A stretch of 64,000 nt of DNA from Gillisia sp. Hel_I_86 (GCF_007827275.1 NZ_VISE01000001.1:3782001-3846000), one strand, 5' to 3'. Shown: positions 16,916 through 25,844, counted from the first letter of the stretch. Notes: generated by a model from the letters alone, not told the origin. Numbers and translations are program-made.

Positions 16916-17563
16916 ATGAATACCATAACCTCCTGCGTGCAGAATATGTTGAGGCATCAGCCATTTTTGGATGATGCATTGGCGAAAGATCTAATTAATT
17001 TTAGTGCTTTGGCAGAACACTTACAACCCGATGTAGAAAAAATTCTTAGAAAACCTGTTAAGCAGGGTTCTATTATTATGGCCTTGCGTAGATATCCCCC
17101 TCAACGAAATCTTTTAAAAAATGCTAACTTAAGAGAAATGGGTGATATTGTGGTGAGGTCTGGAATTACAGAATTCACCTATTTAAATTCTGCCACTTTA
17201 CTCGGGAACCAAGCTTTGCTCATGAATTCTGTAAAAGATCAAATTGGTGTCTACTTAAATTATTCCAGTACCTATCAGGAAAGTAATATTTTGGTGTCTA
17301 AAGATCTAAAAGAAAGAGTGGTTGATTTTTTTAAGGGCGAAACCCTGGTTTCGGTGAAAGATGAACTATCCAGTATTACAATTACATTGCCAAAAAACAG
17401 TTCTAAAACGGTAGGCCTTTATTTCTATATTTTCAAGCTTTTGGCCTATGAGGGAATTCCTGTTTTCGAGATGATCTCTACGTCCAACTACTTTGCATTG
17501 TTCCTGGAGAAGGAATATATAAACAAGGCTTTTTTATTGCTTAACGAAATTAAAATTTCATAA
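16916..17563 (+). CDS. ACT-like regulatory protein of unknown function, next to aspartate kinase
   Basis: A 215-residue cytoplasmic protein with no kinase domain. Residues about 1-70 are helical (SALAEHLQPDVEKILRKPVKQGSIIMAL). The C-terminal roughly 70 residues resemble one ACT repeat of aspartokinases: SSITITLPKNSSKTVGLYFYIFKLLAYEGIPVFEMIST followed by NYFALFLEKEYINKAFLLLNEI. That is the pattern of a ligand-binding beta-alpha-beta-beta-alpha-beta unit. Divergent placement from aspartate kinase hints at an amino-acid-sensing or kinase-regulating role, but this is inference. Its exact family is not recognised. Confidence 0.65.
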   Translation: MNTITSCVQNMLRHQPFLDDALAKDLINFSALAEHLQPDVEKILRKPVKQGSIIMALRRYPPQRNLLKNANLREMGDIVVRSGITEFTYLNSATLLGNQALLMNSVKDQIGVYLNYSSTYQESNILVSKDLKERVVDFFKGETLVSVKDELSSITITLPKNSSKTVGLYFYIFKLLAYEGIPVFEMISTSNYFALFLEKEYINKAFLLLNEIKIS

Positions 17564-17571
17564 AAAAAATG

Positions 17572-17724
17572 CTACCAATAATCAAAGTAAACTCCAGTCA
17601 TTGCAACACCTGCTATAAGAATAACCAGCACTATTAGAATAAAAAAAACACCAAATTTTGTTTTCTTATTGTTTTGTAAAATATAATCTTCAGATTCATT
17701 GTCTTCCTTGTCTCGGATTTGCAT
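17572..17724 (-). CDS. Small single-pass membrane protein (50 aa)
   Basis: A 50-codon frame starting MQIRDKEDNESEDYILQNNKK, then one strong transmembrane segment (FGVFFILIVLVILIAGVAM, about residues 24-42) and a short tail VYFDYW. A charged cytoplasmic head followed by one helix is typical of small flavobacterial membrane proteins. It converges on the ACT-like gene with an 8-base gap. No function is known. It is supported by the coherent N-charged/hydrophobic layout rather than by a recognised family. Confidence 0.55.
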   Translation of the reverse strand: MQIRDKEDNESEDYILQNNKKTKFGVFFILIVLVILIAGVAMTGVYFDYW

Positions 17725-17882
17725 AAATTAAAATTTTTACAAATTTAATTAAATTAGGTTTCAGTAATTGTAAAATAAATATAAAATAAGAACAGGAAAA
17801 TACAAAAAAAATTAAAGTTCTCTTAAATAATTTAATTTTTTCATACTCTCTTTTTATTTTTACAGCCTTAAAATCAATTACT

Positions 17883-18014
17883 ATGAAATCAATATTACGG
17901 GCAATATTAGCAGGATGGGGTGCAAAGAAGTTGGGTGGAGGCTGTGGTTGCTTCGGGATAGTAATAGCATTTATAATTCTCTGGATCCTTTTAGGATACT
18001 TAGGGCTTGGATAG
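17883..18014 (+). CDS. Small glycine-rich membrane protein (43 aa)
   Basis: A 43-residue protein starting MKSILRAILAGWGAKKLGGG. A GCGCFG motif leads into a transmembrane helix (IVIAFIILWILLGYLGLG). The amphipathic basic N-terminus, Cys pair and single helix make a plausible small membrane protein. A longer antisense frame across this site has a low-complexity product and is rejected. Upstream, 17845-17880 is AT-rich with TTTTTCATACTC and TTTTTATTTTTACAGCC, but no firm promoter is called. The function is unknown. Confidence 0.55.
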   Translation: MKSILRAILAGWGAKKLGGGCGCFGIVIAFIILWILLGYLGLG

Positions 18015-18061
18015 ACCCATCTCCCTAAAAGCCATTTTTTAATACTGCCGTTCAATTTAAC

Positions 18062-18796
18062 TTAAGCTTTACGCTCTTCCTCTCTTCGGAAAAGGTCTAT
18101 AATATTGAATATCAGTACACAAAACATCAACCAAATAGTGCCGGCAATAATCCCCCCAGCAATATCTGATGGAAAATGAACCCCCAAATAAATTCGGCTA
18201 ATTCCAATCCCCACGATCATCAATGAGAACAAGAACATCAAGCTTATTTTTAGCCATTTATTGATCTTCAGAAAATAACATAGATAAATCAAAAAGCCGT
18301 AAAACGCCGTAGCGCTCATTGCATGTCCACTTGGATAACTAAGGGTTTCTACAGATACTAAATGCTCTGCGGTGGGCCTTGCCCTATTTATTGCTTCCTT
18401 GAGGGCGAGGTTTGATAGTCCGGAAATAACTATAACAAATACCAACTGCGCCACGTACCTCCAGTTTTTAAACTTGAATAAAAAGAAGAGCGAACAAATT
18501 GTTGTAATAATGATATAGGCATATAAATCCCCAAGATCGGTTACAAACTGCATTATATTATTTAATTGTGGATTTCTAAACGAAGTCACATATTTCGTGA
18601 TAGCAGCATCATATTTTGATACCAAATTGCTGTTAAGGGTATTGGTTAATTCAATAAATACATTGATGCCGACCACAACAATTATCAATGCTAAAATTAT
18701 GGTGATTATATAAGGAAGTTTATGATTGTATTGATGGAATTTATCCCTTAAGATAGACTCTAATCCGCGTAAGAAGTCAATAATTTTTTCTTTCAT
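18062..18796 (-). CDS. PAP2-family membrane phosphatase
   Basis: A 244-residue integral membrane protein with about six transmembrane segments. All three phosphatase motifs of the PAP2 family are present: KEAINRARP (about residue 133), SYPSGHAMSA (about 154, with the catalytic proton-donor His) and SRIYLGVHFPSDIAGG (about 200, with the nucleophilic His and its Asp partner). The active site faces the periplasm in this family. Likely substrates are phosphatidic acid, phosphatidylglycerol phosphate or undecaprenyl pyrophosphate; which one cannot be told from sequence. It is a single gene, separated from its neighbours. Confidence 0.9.
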   Translation of the reverse strand: MKEKIIDFLRGLESILRDKFHQYNHKLPYIITIILALIIVVVGINVFIELTNTLNSNLVSKYDAAITKYVTSFRNPQLNNIMQFVTDLGDLYAYIIITTICSLFFLFKFKNWRYVAQLVFVIVISGLSNLALKEAINRARPTAEHLVSVETLSYPSGHAMSATAFYGFLIYLCYFLKINKWLKISLMFLFSLMIVGIGISRIYLGVHFPSDIAGGIIAGTIWLMFCVLIFNIIDLFRREEERKA

Positions 18797-18947
18797 ATAT
18801 AGTTTGGCTAAAACAGAAATCCATCAATTAGAAAGTTCTAATTTAAAAAGTAAAACTAAAGAAAATCTAAGGATTTTTTAAATATTGGAGAGGAACCAAG
18901 AAAATAAATGTTTAGGAAGAAAAAATTAAAATAGCTAAAAACAATAT

Positions 18948-19433
18948 TTATTCTATATTCTCAATAAGAGAATCCTTTTGGACAAGATATTGGATACTTA
19001 TTTTCTTTCTTCCCCAATTCTTTGCTTTTTGAACATCTTCCCCCATGTAGATATCAATTTTATTTCTCCAGCGATGGTGCATTTTATCTTTCACAAAAAA
19101 TATCCCTGATAAGCCATCAATTTTAACCGGGGTATTGTACACCAACCCCTTTTTCATAAGATCACGGGAAATAGCAATTACCTTCATGCCCGGTTTTAAT
19201 GTATCTCCCCACGCCGTTATCTTTGGGTTTCCTTGATTCTGATAAGCCAAAGAATTATATGCACTGGCCGTGACCTTTACCGTTTTCCAGTTAACAGCTT
19301 CAGCACTAGTTTCATTTGGGTCTTTACAACTAATGTAGAACGTCATAAAAAAGGCGAAAAATGAAATAGATGTACGCTCCAGAAAAAGTCCAGTCATTGC
19401 TCTACTTTTTAAAATACAGATGACAACTGACAT
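18948..19433 (-). CDS. 3D-domain (Asp-Asp-Asp) secreted or lipid-anchored protein
   Basis: 161 residues from the longest start. A start at residue 13 (19397) gives a better export signal: a short charged start, then ISFFAFFMTFYISCKDP, a lipoprotein-like Cys at about residue 36. The C-terminal roughly 100 residues form a 3D domain, a double-psi beta-barrel related to MltA and RlpA: VKVTASAYNS, ITAWGDTLKPGMKVIAISRDLM, VKIDGLSGIFFVKDKMHHRWRNKIDIY with the signature Asp residues (KIDG, VKDK, KIDIY). Such proteins act on or bind peptidoglycan. Length and layout match flavobacterial 3D-domain proteins. Confidence 0.75.
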   Translation of the reverse strand: MSVVICILKSRAMTGLFLERTSISFFAFFMTFYISCKDPNETSAEAVNWKTVKVTASAYNSLAYQNQGNPKITAWGDTLKPGMKVIAISRDLMKKGLVYNTPVKIDGLSGIFFVKDKMHHRWRNKIDIYMGEDVQKAKNWGRKKISIQYLVQKDSLIENIE

Positions 19434-19683
19434 AATTACCGATTATTGTTAAAGCCTGAAATAATAGCATTTACAGGTCACAATTTACAAAAAATCAATT
19501 GTATTATAGGTGCATTAAGGCTTAAGGCTTCGTTTTTAGGCGATAGCTACCGCGAAATTGATCTAAAACCATAATTAAGGACTTTGGCAGGGTTATGGCA
19601 TCTTAGGGAATAACAAGATAAAATTAAACATGTGGACCTCGATATTGAAGTTTACATATATCTAAAAATGAAAAAACACATTT

Positions 19684-20112
19684 ATGAGTCAAGTTAAAGA
19701 GAAAGACACGGTAAAAGTACATTACACAGGAAAATTAGCAGATGGACAAGTTTTTGACAGTTCAGAAGGAAAAGACCCAATAGAATTCACTTTAGGTCAA
19801 GGTCAGTTAATTCCAGGTTTTGAGAATGGACTTATCGATATGAAATTGAACGAGAAAAAAACAATAAATATACCTGTGCAAGAAGCTTACGGGGAACCGC
19901 GTAAAGAATTGGTGCAGGAAGTAGAGAAAAGTCAGTTGCCACCGGAAATAACTCCAGAAGTTGGAATGGGACTTGTTTCTAAAGGGCCAGATGGACAAGA
20001 AATGAACCTTTTGGTTGCTGAAGTAAAAGAAGATACTATCGTAGTAGATGGAAATCATCCTCTAGCTGGAAAAGATCTTATTTTTGATCTTGAAGTAGTG
20101 GAGATTAAGTAA
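19684..20112 (+). CDS. FKBP-type peptidyl-prolyl isomerase, SlyD-like
   Basis: A 142-residue cytoplasmic protein. The N-terminal FKBP core reads VKVHYTGKLADGQVFDSS, then GQGQLIPGFENGLIDM. Residues about 70-125 form the insert-in-flap chaperone domain (EAYGEPRKELVQEVEKSQLP...DTIVVDGNHPLAGKDLIFDLEVVEI), with the DGNHPLAGKDLxF signature of SlyD. It lacks SlyD's His/Cys-rich metal-binding tail, as most non-enterobacterial members do. Role: proline isomerisation and folding of client proteins. It stands alone and ends in a hairpin terminator. Confidence 0.92.
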   Translation: MSQVKEKDTVKVHYTGKLADGQVFDSSEGKDPIEFTLGQGQLIPGFENGLIDMKLNEKKTINIPVQEAYGEPRKELVQEVEKSQLPPEITPEVGMGLVSKGPDGQEMNLLVAEVKEDTIVVDGNHPLAGKDLIFDLEVVEIK

Positions 20113-20133
20113 AATAGTTTTCTGGACTATTTG

Positions 20134-20186
20134 CCTCATAATTGGATTCTGTACAAATGTATAGATCTAATTATGAGGTTTTTTTA
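20134..20186 (+). terminator. Intrinsic terminator between convergent FKBP and amidohydrolase genes
   Basis: CCTCATAATT (20134-20143) pairs with AATTATGAGG (20169-20178) and is followed by seven T residues. The 3' arm overlaps the last codons of the convergent amidohydrolase gene, so the hairpin may serve both directions. Confidence 0.75.
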
Positions 20187-20878
20187 TGCTCTAATACGTT
20201 CACTAAGTTCGATAACGAATTATAAAGCGCAGTTTTAAGATCACTTTTAAAAGCATTGTTTTTGGAAAACTTTTGGTTGACCTCTAATTCGATGCCCGAA
20301 TACTTATCTGGAAATTTCTTTCGTAAATAAGTAGTAAAACCATCTGCCTTTCCCAAATATGGGGAGTTAAACCTAACTTTAAACTTAGGTAATTCCATTA
20401 GCAATAAATCTTTCCATTTCTTACAGATCTCTTTTTCTGGATTTTTTGATGGATCATATAATAATCCAATATCTGCCTTTCTAATAGTTCCTTTTAAACT
20501 GGGTGTAAAACTGTGAAAAGAAATATGCAGTACCTCCTCCCCTTTTTTAATCAGTTGCAAAATTTCTGCTTCGACTTCATCGCGATAAGGATTGTAAAAT
20601 TCACAGATTAGTTTTGACTTATCTGCTGCACTTAATGAAGCCATGAATTCTGAAAATAATTTAGGATGATGCTTGGATCGATTGAGTTCAATCAACAATC
20701 TACTGATCGTATTCGATTTCGAAAAATCACTTAAAGGTTTACAAAACTCAAAAAGATCTAAAGAACCATAATCCAAGCCCCGGTGTGACTTAAGGGCATC
20801 GGCAGCATGCACAAATAAGCTTTGGTATGCTTCCGGGACCTTATTCCCTCCGTGCTCACAGGTACATACCAATTTCAC
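20171..20878 (-). CDS. N-formylglutamate amidohydrolase-family protein
   Basis: A 235-residue cytoplasmic enzyme of the HutG-like amidohydrolase family. Visible motifs are CTCEHGGNKVPE (metal-binding His near residue 9), SHRGLDYGS (Asp near 36), RLLIELNRSKHHP and LHISFHSFTP (second metal His). The family hydrolyses N-acyl amino acids such as N-formylglutamate with Zn. It is the last gene of a three-gene operon, overlapping the GCS2 gene by 4 bases (ATGA). In such clusters it is predicted to trim or release the product of the two ligases. No histidine-utilisation genes are near, so a role in Hut catabolism is unlikely. Confidence 0.83.
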   Translation of the reverse strand: MKLVCTCEHGGNKVPEAYQSLFVHAADALKSHRGLDYGSLDLFEFCKPLSDFSKSNTISRLLIELNRSKHHPKLFSEFMASLSAADKSKLICEFYNPYRDEVEAEILQLIKKGEEVLHISFHSFTPSLKGTIRKADIGLLYDPSKNPEKEICKKWKDLLLMELPKFKVRFNSPYLGKADGFTTYLRKKFPDKYSGIELEVNQKFSKNNAFKSDLKTALYNSLSNLVNVLEHKKTS

Positions 20879-22095
20879 GGTTTGTAGAAATTATTGGTTT
20901 CTAAGCAAGTAACCAATTTAGAATAAACAGCATTTATAGTAGCACGAGAATAATCGTTAAAAATCCCTTTTAAAATTCTGGTCGCTAAACTTCCATTAGC
21001 CAAAATAAATTCAATAGCTTTTCTATGTTTTGGAGAGATCCTCTCTTGTACCCTTAGATATAATGTTTTCCATAATTCGCCAGCAGTACATTCTGAATCC
21101 ACATCAAATAAATTCAAATATTTGGGATTCGTTATTTGAGTATTTTCGGCATCTTCTATCACATCGTTAAAAATTGTGAACAGATCATCCTCATGCCAAT
21201 TCTTCTGATCTTCTAGAGACACCAATTCTTCAGAAACCAATAACTTCAAGGTTTCGATTATTAAAACAGCAAGTGCAATATCTGCTTTTGGGCATTCCTG
21301 AATATCAATCACCCTTATCTCTATCGCATTTCTATCGAACCTGGCTATTGCGCCACGGGAATTAAGGAAATGTTTGTCCAGAATGTTGTCGGTATCAAAA
21401 GGTGCTATCGCTTTATTGATGGGTTCAAAAATCTGTTTTATATAATCCTCCTTATTAAATACCTGCTCTGGGATCACTTTACCAGTCATTTCGGGGATTT
21501 CCTTTTGATTGGTTTTATAAACTTCCATTCTACTATCCAAAAATCCAGTATTCTTGCTTTCAAAAATAGGAGAACTGGCACTAAGCGCCGGGATAATTGG
21601 GAGCAAGATCCTAATTGCAGCGTGCAGTTGCCCAAACTCCTCGTTCCCGAAAAATGGCAAATTAAGGTGCATGCTTTGCACATTGCTCCAACCATGTCCT
21701 CTACAGTCAAAAATCTTGTTATATAAAGAATAGATCTCACTATAATGATGCTCCCAAAGCTTCATTTCCTTTGCGGGATCCATAAGTGGATGGGAAGCGG
21801 TAGGCATTAATTTCGCGTCTTCTGGGAGCAATAATTTATTGATCTCTAGAATGTTTTGATGGAACAATTCGTCCAGATCTTCCAGTTGTTTTGTGGGCCC
21901 GTTGGTCTTTAACTCCACCACATGGGCCACAAGTTCATTGCTCCATTCTATTTTTCCATTGGAAACGTCCGAAGTTATCGATCCATTTTTAAGGATCATT
22001 AATTTATCTACAATTGGCGCAATCTTAAGGTTGGAAGACTTTACCACCATATATTCCAATTCTATCCCAAAAACTTCAAAAAGCCGATAGTTCAT
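20875..22095 (-). CDS. GCS2-family glutamate-cysteine ligase-like enzyme
   Basis: A 406-residue protein of the carboxylate-amine ligase/GCS2 family. It begins LFEVFGIELEYMVV, the strand carrying the metal-binding Glu (GIELEYM). It continues with VELKTNGPTKQL, CRGHGWSNVQSMHLNLPF, FLDSRMEVYKTNQ and AIEIRVIDIQECPKADIA, all characteristic of the glutamine-synthetase-like fold of this family. It should activate a glutamate (or similar) gamma-carboxylate with ATP and join it to an amine. Two bases separate it from the upstream ATP-grasp gene. A glutathione role is not implied: no GshB is present, and the context is the predicted amidoligase cluster. Confidence 0.83.
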   Translation of the reverse strand: MNYRLFEVFGIELEYMVVKSSNLKIAPIVDKLMILKNGSITSDVSNGKIEWSNELVAHVVELKTNGPTKQLEDLDELFHQNILEINKLLLPEDAKLMPTASHPLMDPAKEMKLWEHHYSEIYSLYNKIFDCRGHGWSNVQSMHLNLPFFGNEEFGQLHAAIRILLPIIPALSASSPIFESKNTGFLDSRMEVYKTNQKEIPEMTGKVIPEQVFNKEDYIKQIFEPINKAIAPFDTDNILDKHFLNSRGAIARFDRNAIEIRVIDIQECPKADIALAVLIIETLKLLVSEELVSLEDQKNWHEDDLFTIFNDVIEDAENTQITNPKYLNLFDVDSECTAGELWKTLYLRVQERISPKHRKAIEFILANGSLATRILKGIFNDYSRATINAVYSKLVTCLETNNFYKP

Positions 22096-22097
22096 AT

Positions 22098-23549
22098 TTA
22101 TTTTTTTTCTAATCTGTTTTTTAATGCGGAGAGGATTTTAATGTAAATCTCATCGCCATAATATCCATCTTCTACGCCGGCATCAATATTTGGGTTGTCA
22201 TTTATTTCTATTACCAAGGGTTTTCCATTTACTTCTTTCACATCTATTCCAAATAATCCCAATCCCATAAGTTTAGCCGATCTTAGTGCAACATCCATCA
22301 CTTTTTTTGGCACTTTTTCAATAGGCAAACAATCTGCATTCCCATCTTGGTCATCTTTCTTGGCAGCATTCCAATTATAGATTTGCCAGTGTCCCTTTGC
22401 CATATAATATCTACAGGCAAAAATGGGTTCAAGATCTAAAATACCAATTCTCCAATCATATTCTGAAGGAGAAAATTCCTGTGCGATAATGAGATCCGAC
22501 TTCTTGAGCATACTGTCTACCAACTCATAATACTCTTCTTCTGTTTTTGCTTTTTTAACTCCGAAAGAAAAAGTGGAATCGGGAGATTTTAGTACACAAG
22601 GCAATCCCGTGATCGTTAATACTTCCTTTTTATTGTGCTTATGTACAATTACGGTTTTAGGTGTTGGAATATTGGCATTCTGCAAAGCTTCTGCCATATA
22701 CACTTTATTACAGCACTTTAAAATAGCCCCGGGATAATCTATTAATGCGATCTCGTCCTGCTGCGCCTTTCTCGCAAAAGCGTAAGCTTCATTATTCACC
22801 TCGGTACTTTGCCTAATAAACAAGGCATCAAAAGAAGATAATCTGGAAAGCTCTTTTGGCGAAATAACTTCTACATAGAAGTTCATTTTTTCGGCGATTT
22901 CCATAAATTTCTTGATGGCCTTTGCGTTGCTTGGAGGTGCAGGATCTCCGGGTTGCACAAGGATGGCAAGGTCATATGCGGCTGAACTTGATTTTGCGGT
23001 ATCATACCGTTTTTTTGCAAAATATTCCGAAGCGAAAAAATGCATGCTTTCTTTATGGTCTTCAGGGATTTCAGATTCTGAAATTGCACGAATATTTTTA
23101 ATATGCCATTTTGTGGTAAAATTAAAATGGATCCTTAAAAATGGGATCTGAAAAGACCTAAAAAACATGGTGCTCAATTCTTTGTATTTCTGTGCCACAT
23201 TTTGCCCGAAATAAATACTCAAAATAAATTCTTGGGACTTTATATTTTTTAGGCTTTTCTGAATAAGATCATCAAAATCATCGGCCACGATTTTAACTAA
23301 TTTAGGTTCTCGCAGATCTACAATATTTTTAACTGAAGGAATGGCTTTATGATCCCTAGCTTCGGCAAGTAAGGAGACGTAGTATCCTTTAGATTGATAA
23401 GAATAATCTTTACATAGATTAAAAACCCTGGCTTTTTTAAGGTTGGAATATTTAGGATTCGTGAGATAATCCTGAGCAGAGATCACTGCTATATTATCTA
23501 CAGCAATTTTCCATTTTTCAGGATGGCTTACCACAATTAACTTTTTCAT
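22098..23549 (-). CDS. RimK-like ATP-grasp ligase with N-terminal extension
   Basis: A 483-residue protein. The C-terminal roughly 280 residues are a RimK-type ATP-grasp module: DALFIRQSTEVNNEAYAFARKAQ, IPTPKTVIVHKHNKKE, LPCVLKSPDSTFSFGVKKAKTEEE (ATP-binding Lys), IAQEFSPSEYDWRIGIL, and KPLVIEINDNPNIDAG (metal-binding Glu and Asn). The N-terminal roughly 190 residues match the RimK-like-associated domain that precedes it in this subgroup (VVSHPEKW...VISAQDYL). Members ligate an amino acid to a carboxylate. It is the first gene of an operon with GCS2 and N-formylglutamate amidohydrolase genes, an arrangement known from comparative genomics of amidoligase systems. Substrate unknown. Confidence 0.86.
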   Translation of the reverse strand: MKKLIVVSHPEKWKIAVDNIAVISAQDYLTNPKYSNLKKARVFNLCKDYSYQSKGYYVSLLAEARDHKAIPSVKNIVDLREPKLVKIVADDFDDLIQKSLKNIKSQEFILSIYFGQNVAQKYKELSTMFFRSFQIPFLRIHFNFTTKWHIKNIRAISESEIPEDHKESMHFFASEYFAKKRYDTAKSSSAAYDLAILVQPGDPAPPSNAKAIKKFMEIAEKMNFYVEVISPKELSRLSSFDALFIRQSTEVNNEAYAFARKAQQDEIALIDYPGAILKCCNKVYMAEALQNANIPTPKTVIVHKHNKKEVLTITGLPCVLKSPDSTFSFGVKKAKTEEEYYELVDSMLKKSDLIIAQEFSPSEYDWRIGILDLEPIFACRYYMAKGHWQIYNWNAAKKDDQDGNADCLPIEKVPKKVMDVALRSAKLMGLGLFGIDVKEVNGKPLVIEINDNPNIDAGVEDGYYGDEIYIKILSALKNRLEKK

Positions 23550-23667
23550 TTATCGATTTAAAAACATATCAAATTTAGTTCAAAAAGAGGTTCAATATTC
23601 AAAATTATGATGACAAGTAAAATATAATTATTAAATTCCGTAGAAATTAATAAGTAACACACTTCAA

Positions 23668-24963
23668 ATGAAATTCACCTCCATTCTTTTAATAAGTATT
23701 ATAAGTATAAATTCATTTTACAGCCAGAATAAGAATAAAGAACAATCTGAAATGTGGAAAAAAGCGAAGGCAATTCATGAAAAAGTAATCACTATAGATA
23801 CCCATAACGATATAAATATCAACAACTTCACTGCCAATCGCAATTACACACAAGATCTTAACACACAAGTTAATCTGCCCAAAATGATGGATGGTTGCTT
23901 GGATGTGGCTTGGTTTATTGTTTATACCGGTCAAGGAGAATTAAATGAAGCTGGATATGCAGCAGCCTATAAAAATGCGATTTCCAAATTTGAGGCGATC
24001 CATAGATTAACAGAGGAAATTGCCCCCGATAAAATTGGATTGGCAACATCTTCCACTGAAGTTCGAAAATTAGTGAACGAGGGCAAACTGGTAGCGATGA
24101 TAGGGGTTGAAAATGCCTATCCCATTGGCGAAGACCTTAAAAATATTGAAAAATTCTACAACCTTGGAGCGCGATATATGTCTCTATCGCATAACGGCCA
24201 TAGCCTATTCAGCGATTCCAATACCGGGGAAGCAGATGCTATTTGGCTGCATAACGGATTGAGTGAATTGGGAAAACAAGCGGTTGCAGAAATGAACAGA
24301 CTGGGAATAATGATAGATGTTTCGCATCCTTCCAAAGAAGCCATAAAACAAATGTTCCAACTTTCCAAGGCTCCTTTAATTGCTTCCCACTCTTCTGCAA
24401 GGACCTTGTGCGATCATAGCAGGAATTTGGATGATGAACTTTTAAGCTTATTCAAAGAACATGGTGGAGTGGTTCAAACCGTAGCTTTTAGTGCGTATGT
24501 AAATACCAATAAACATAATGCTTATTACGCTGCTGTAAACGAGATCTATAAGACGGAAGGAGAAAAAGCAGGTTTCGAGGTATTGTCTAGAGATAGTATT
24601 AGAAATCTGGAAGAAAATGAGAGAGCTATCTATGATGAAAATTACCAGAAAATAGTTTCTTCTTCAACGGGTAAAATTAATGAACTTCGCAAGAAATCCG
24701 GGCCTGTAAATGTTGCAGATTATGTAGACCACATAGATTATCTGGTTGAAAAAATAGGAATTGACCACGTAGGTATTAGTTCCGACTTTGATGGCGGCGG
24801 CGGAGTTGAAGGTTGGCAAGATGCTTCAGAAACCTTTAATGTAACATTAGAGTTGGTAAAAAGAGGTTATACAGAAGATGAAATAGCCAAGCTTTGGGGA
24901 GAAAATCTTTTAAGGGTCTTAGATGAAGTGGAGGCGGTTGCTAAAAAAGTTCAGAAGAGCTAA
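23668..24963 (+). CDS. Membrane dipeptidase, peptidase family M19, exported
   Basis: A 431-residue protein with a signal peptide (residues 1-19, cleaved near FYSQ). It is a renal-dipeptidase-type TIM-barrel metalloenzyme. Metal ligands are visible in IDTHNDIN (H-x-D), VENAYP (bridging Glu), IDVSHPSKEA and IASHSSARTLCDHSRNLDD (His), and GISSDFDGGGG (Asp). The family cleaves dipeptides, some D-amino-acid containing, and acts in the periplasm. It is divergent from the ATP-grasp operon (118 bases between start codons), so shared regulation is possible. It converges on the SdiA-regulated-family gene with a 26-base gap and no clear hairpin. Confidence 0.9.
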   Translation: MKFTSILLISIISINSFYSQNKNKEQSEMWKKAKAIHEKVITIDTHNDININNFTANRNYTQDLNTQVNLPKMMDGCLDVAWFIVYTGQGELNEAGYAAAYKNAISKFEAIHRLTEEIAPDKIGLATSSTEVRKLVNEGKLVAMIGVENAYPIGEDLKNIEKFYNLGARYMSLSHNGHSLFSDSNTGEADAIWLHNGLSELGKQAVAEMNRLGIMIDVSHPSKEAIKQMFQLSKAPLIASHSSARTLCDHSRNLDDELLSLFKEHGGVVQTVAFSAYVNTNKHNAYYAAVNEIYKTEGEKAGFEVLSRDSIRNLEENERAIYDENYQKIVSSSTGKINELRKKSGPVNVADYVDHIDYLVEKIGIDHVGISSDFDGGGGVEGWQDASETFNVTLELVKRGYTEDEIAKLWGENLLRVLDEVEAVAKKVQKS

Positions 24964-24989
24964 CTATAATTGAATGTTCTAAAGAGAAA

Positions 24990-25844
24990 CTATTTTTTAT
25001 CTAAAGTGACTTTTAAAATATTTCCCATACCGCCAGCACCCTCATTGGATATATAAAGGTTTCCGGCAGCATCGAAAGTTATACCTTCCGGCTGGCCAAA
25101 TTGTTCCTCTTTAAAAACATGTAATTTTTTGATCTTTCCCCTTGAATTTAAAATAAGAAGTTTCGGATTCGTTGCATCCAAAATATAAACATCACCATTT
25201 TTAGGATGTACCGCAAGGTCGGAAGGGCGAATGATTTGATGGTTTATTTCTTGATCTAGCACCTTAAAAGCCGGATCGTTGAATTGAATTTCAAAAGCGG
25301 GCTTCTCCTCTACTTTTTTGGTCTTTAAATTAAAAGCATAGATAGGCTTGGATTTTTCTTCTTCTTTATCTTTTATTGCAAGTAACAACCTGTTATTTTT
25401 TTTATCATAAGCTACCCCTTCAAAATTAAATTCGGGAGGCAAACCGGTAGCATACTCATTTACTATAATAGAATCCTGTCTATAATTTTGAACTTCAAAT
25501 AAAGTTCCATCACTCCTCAGCACATAGGCATCGTTATCTACAAGAGCAATACCTTCGTAATCTCCATCTTCTCCAAAAGGAATTTGTTTATCTATAGTAG
25601 AGGCTTTGGTGTTATAAATAAAAATAATTGCTTCTTCATCTTCAACACAGGCCATATGATCTTCATCTATCCAAGATATTCCAGAAATTTCTTCCAAAAG
25701 AATTGGCATATCCCATGTTTTATCTATTTGTACATCTTTAGCAGTAGGAAAATCTCTGTTAGGAGCAATACCATCGAAAGCGAAATAGATAAGGGCCACA
25801 AGCGCAAATGCCCCCAATATGATAATTAATGCGGTTTTGTTCAT
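24990..25844 (-). CDS. SdiA-regulated-family beta-propeller protein
   Basis: A 284-residue protein with an N-terminal signal anchor (residues 4-23, LIIILGAFALVALIYFAFDG). The rest is a six-bladed beta-propeller of the SdiA-regulated/YjiK type: LLEEISGISWIDEDHMACVEDEE, GEDGDYEGIALVDNDAYVLRSDG, NFEGVAYDKKNNRLLLAIKD, IIRPSDLAVHPKNGDVYILDA and FGQPEGITFDAAGNLYISNEG. The repeated GIA/GVA and acidic turns are typical of this calcium-binding family. It probably sits in the periplasm, held by its N-terminal helix. The biochemical role of the family is unclear. Confidence 0.82.
   Translation of the reverse strand: MNKTALIIILGAFALVALIYFAFDGIAPNRDFPTAKDVQIDKTWDMPILLEEISGISWIDEDHMACVEDEEAIIFIYNTKASTIDKQIPFGEDGDYEGIALVDNDAYVLRSDGTLFEVQNYRQDSIIVNEYATGLPPEFNFEGVAYDKKNNRLLLAIKDKEEEKSKPIYAFNLKTKKVEEKPAFEIQFNDPAFKVLDQEINHQIIRPSDLAVHPKNGDVYILDATNPKLLILNSRGKIKKLHVFKEEQFGQPEGITFDAAGNLYISNEGAGGMGNILKVTLDKK

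Noticed and set aside
17696-18055. 119-codon minus-strand ORF
   Set aside because: It covers the antisense of the 43-aa membrane protein and low-complexity AT-rich DNA. Its product has no coherent domain.
20171-20878. Histidine-utilisation (hutG) assignment
   Set aside because: No other hut genes are near. The operon partners are amide ligases, so a specific hutG label is not justified.
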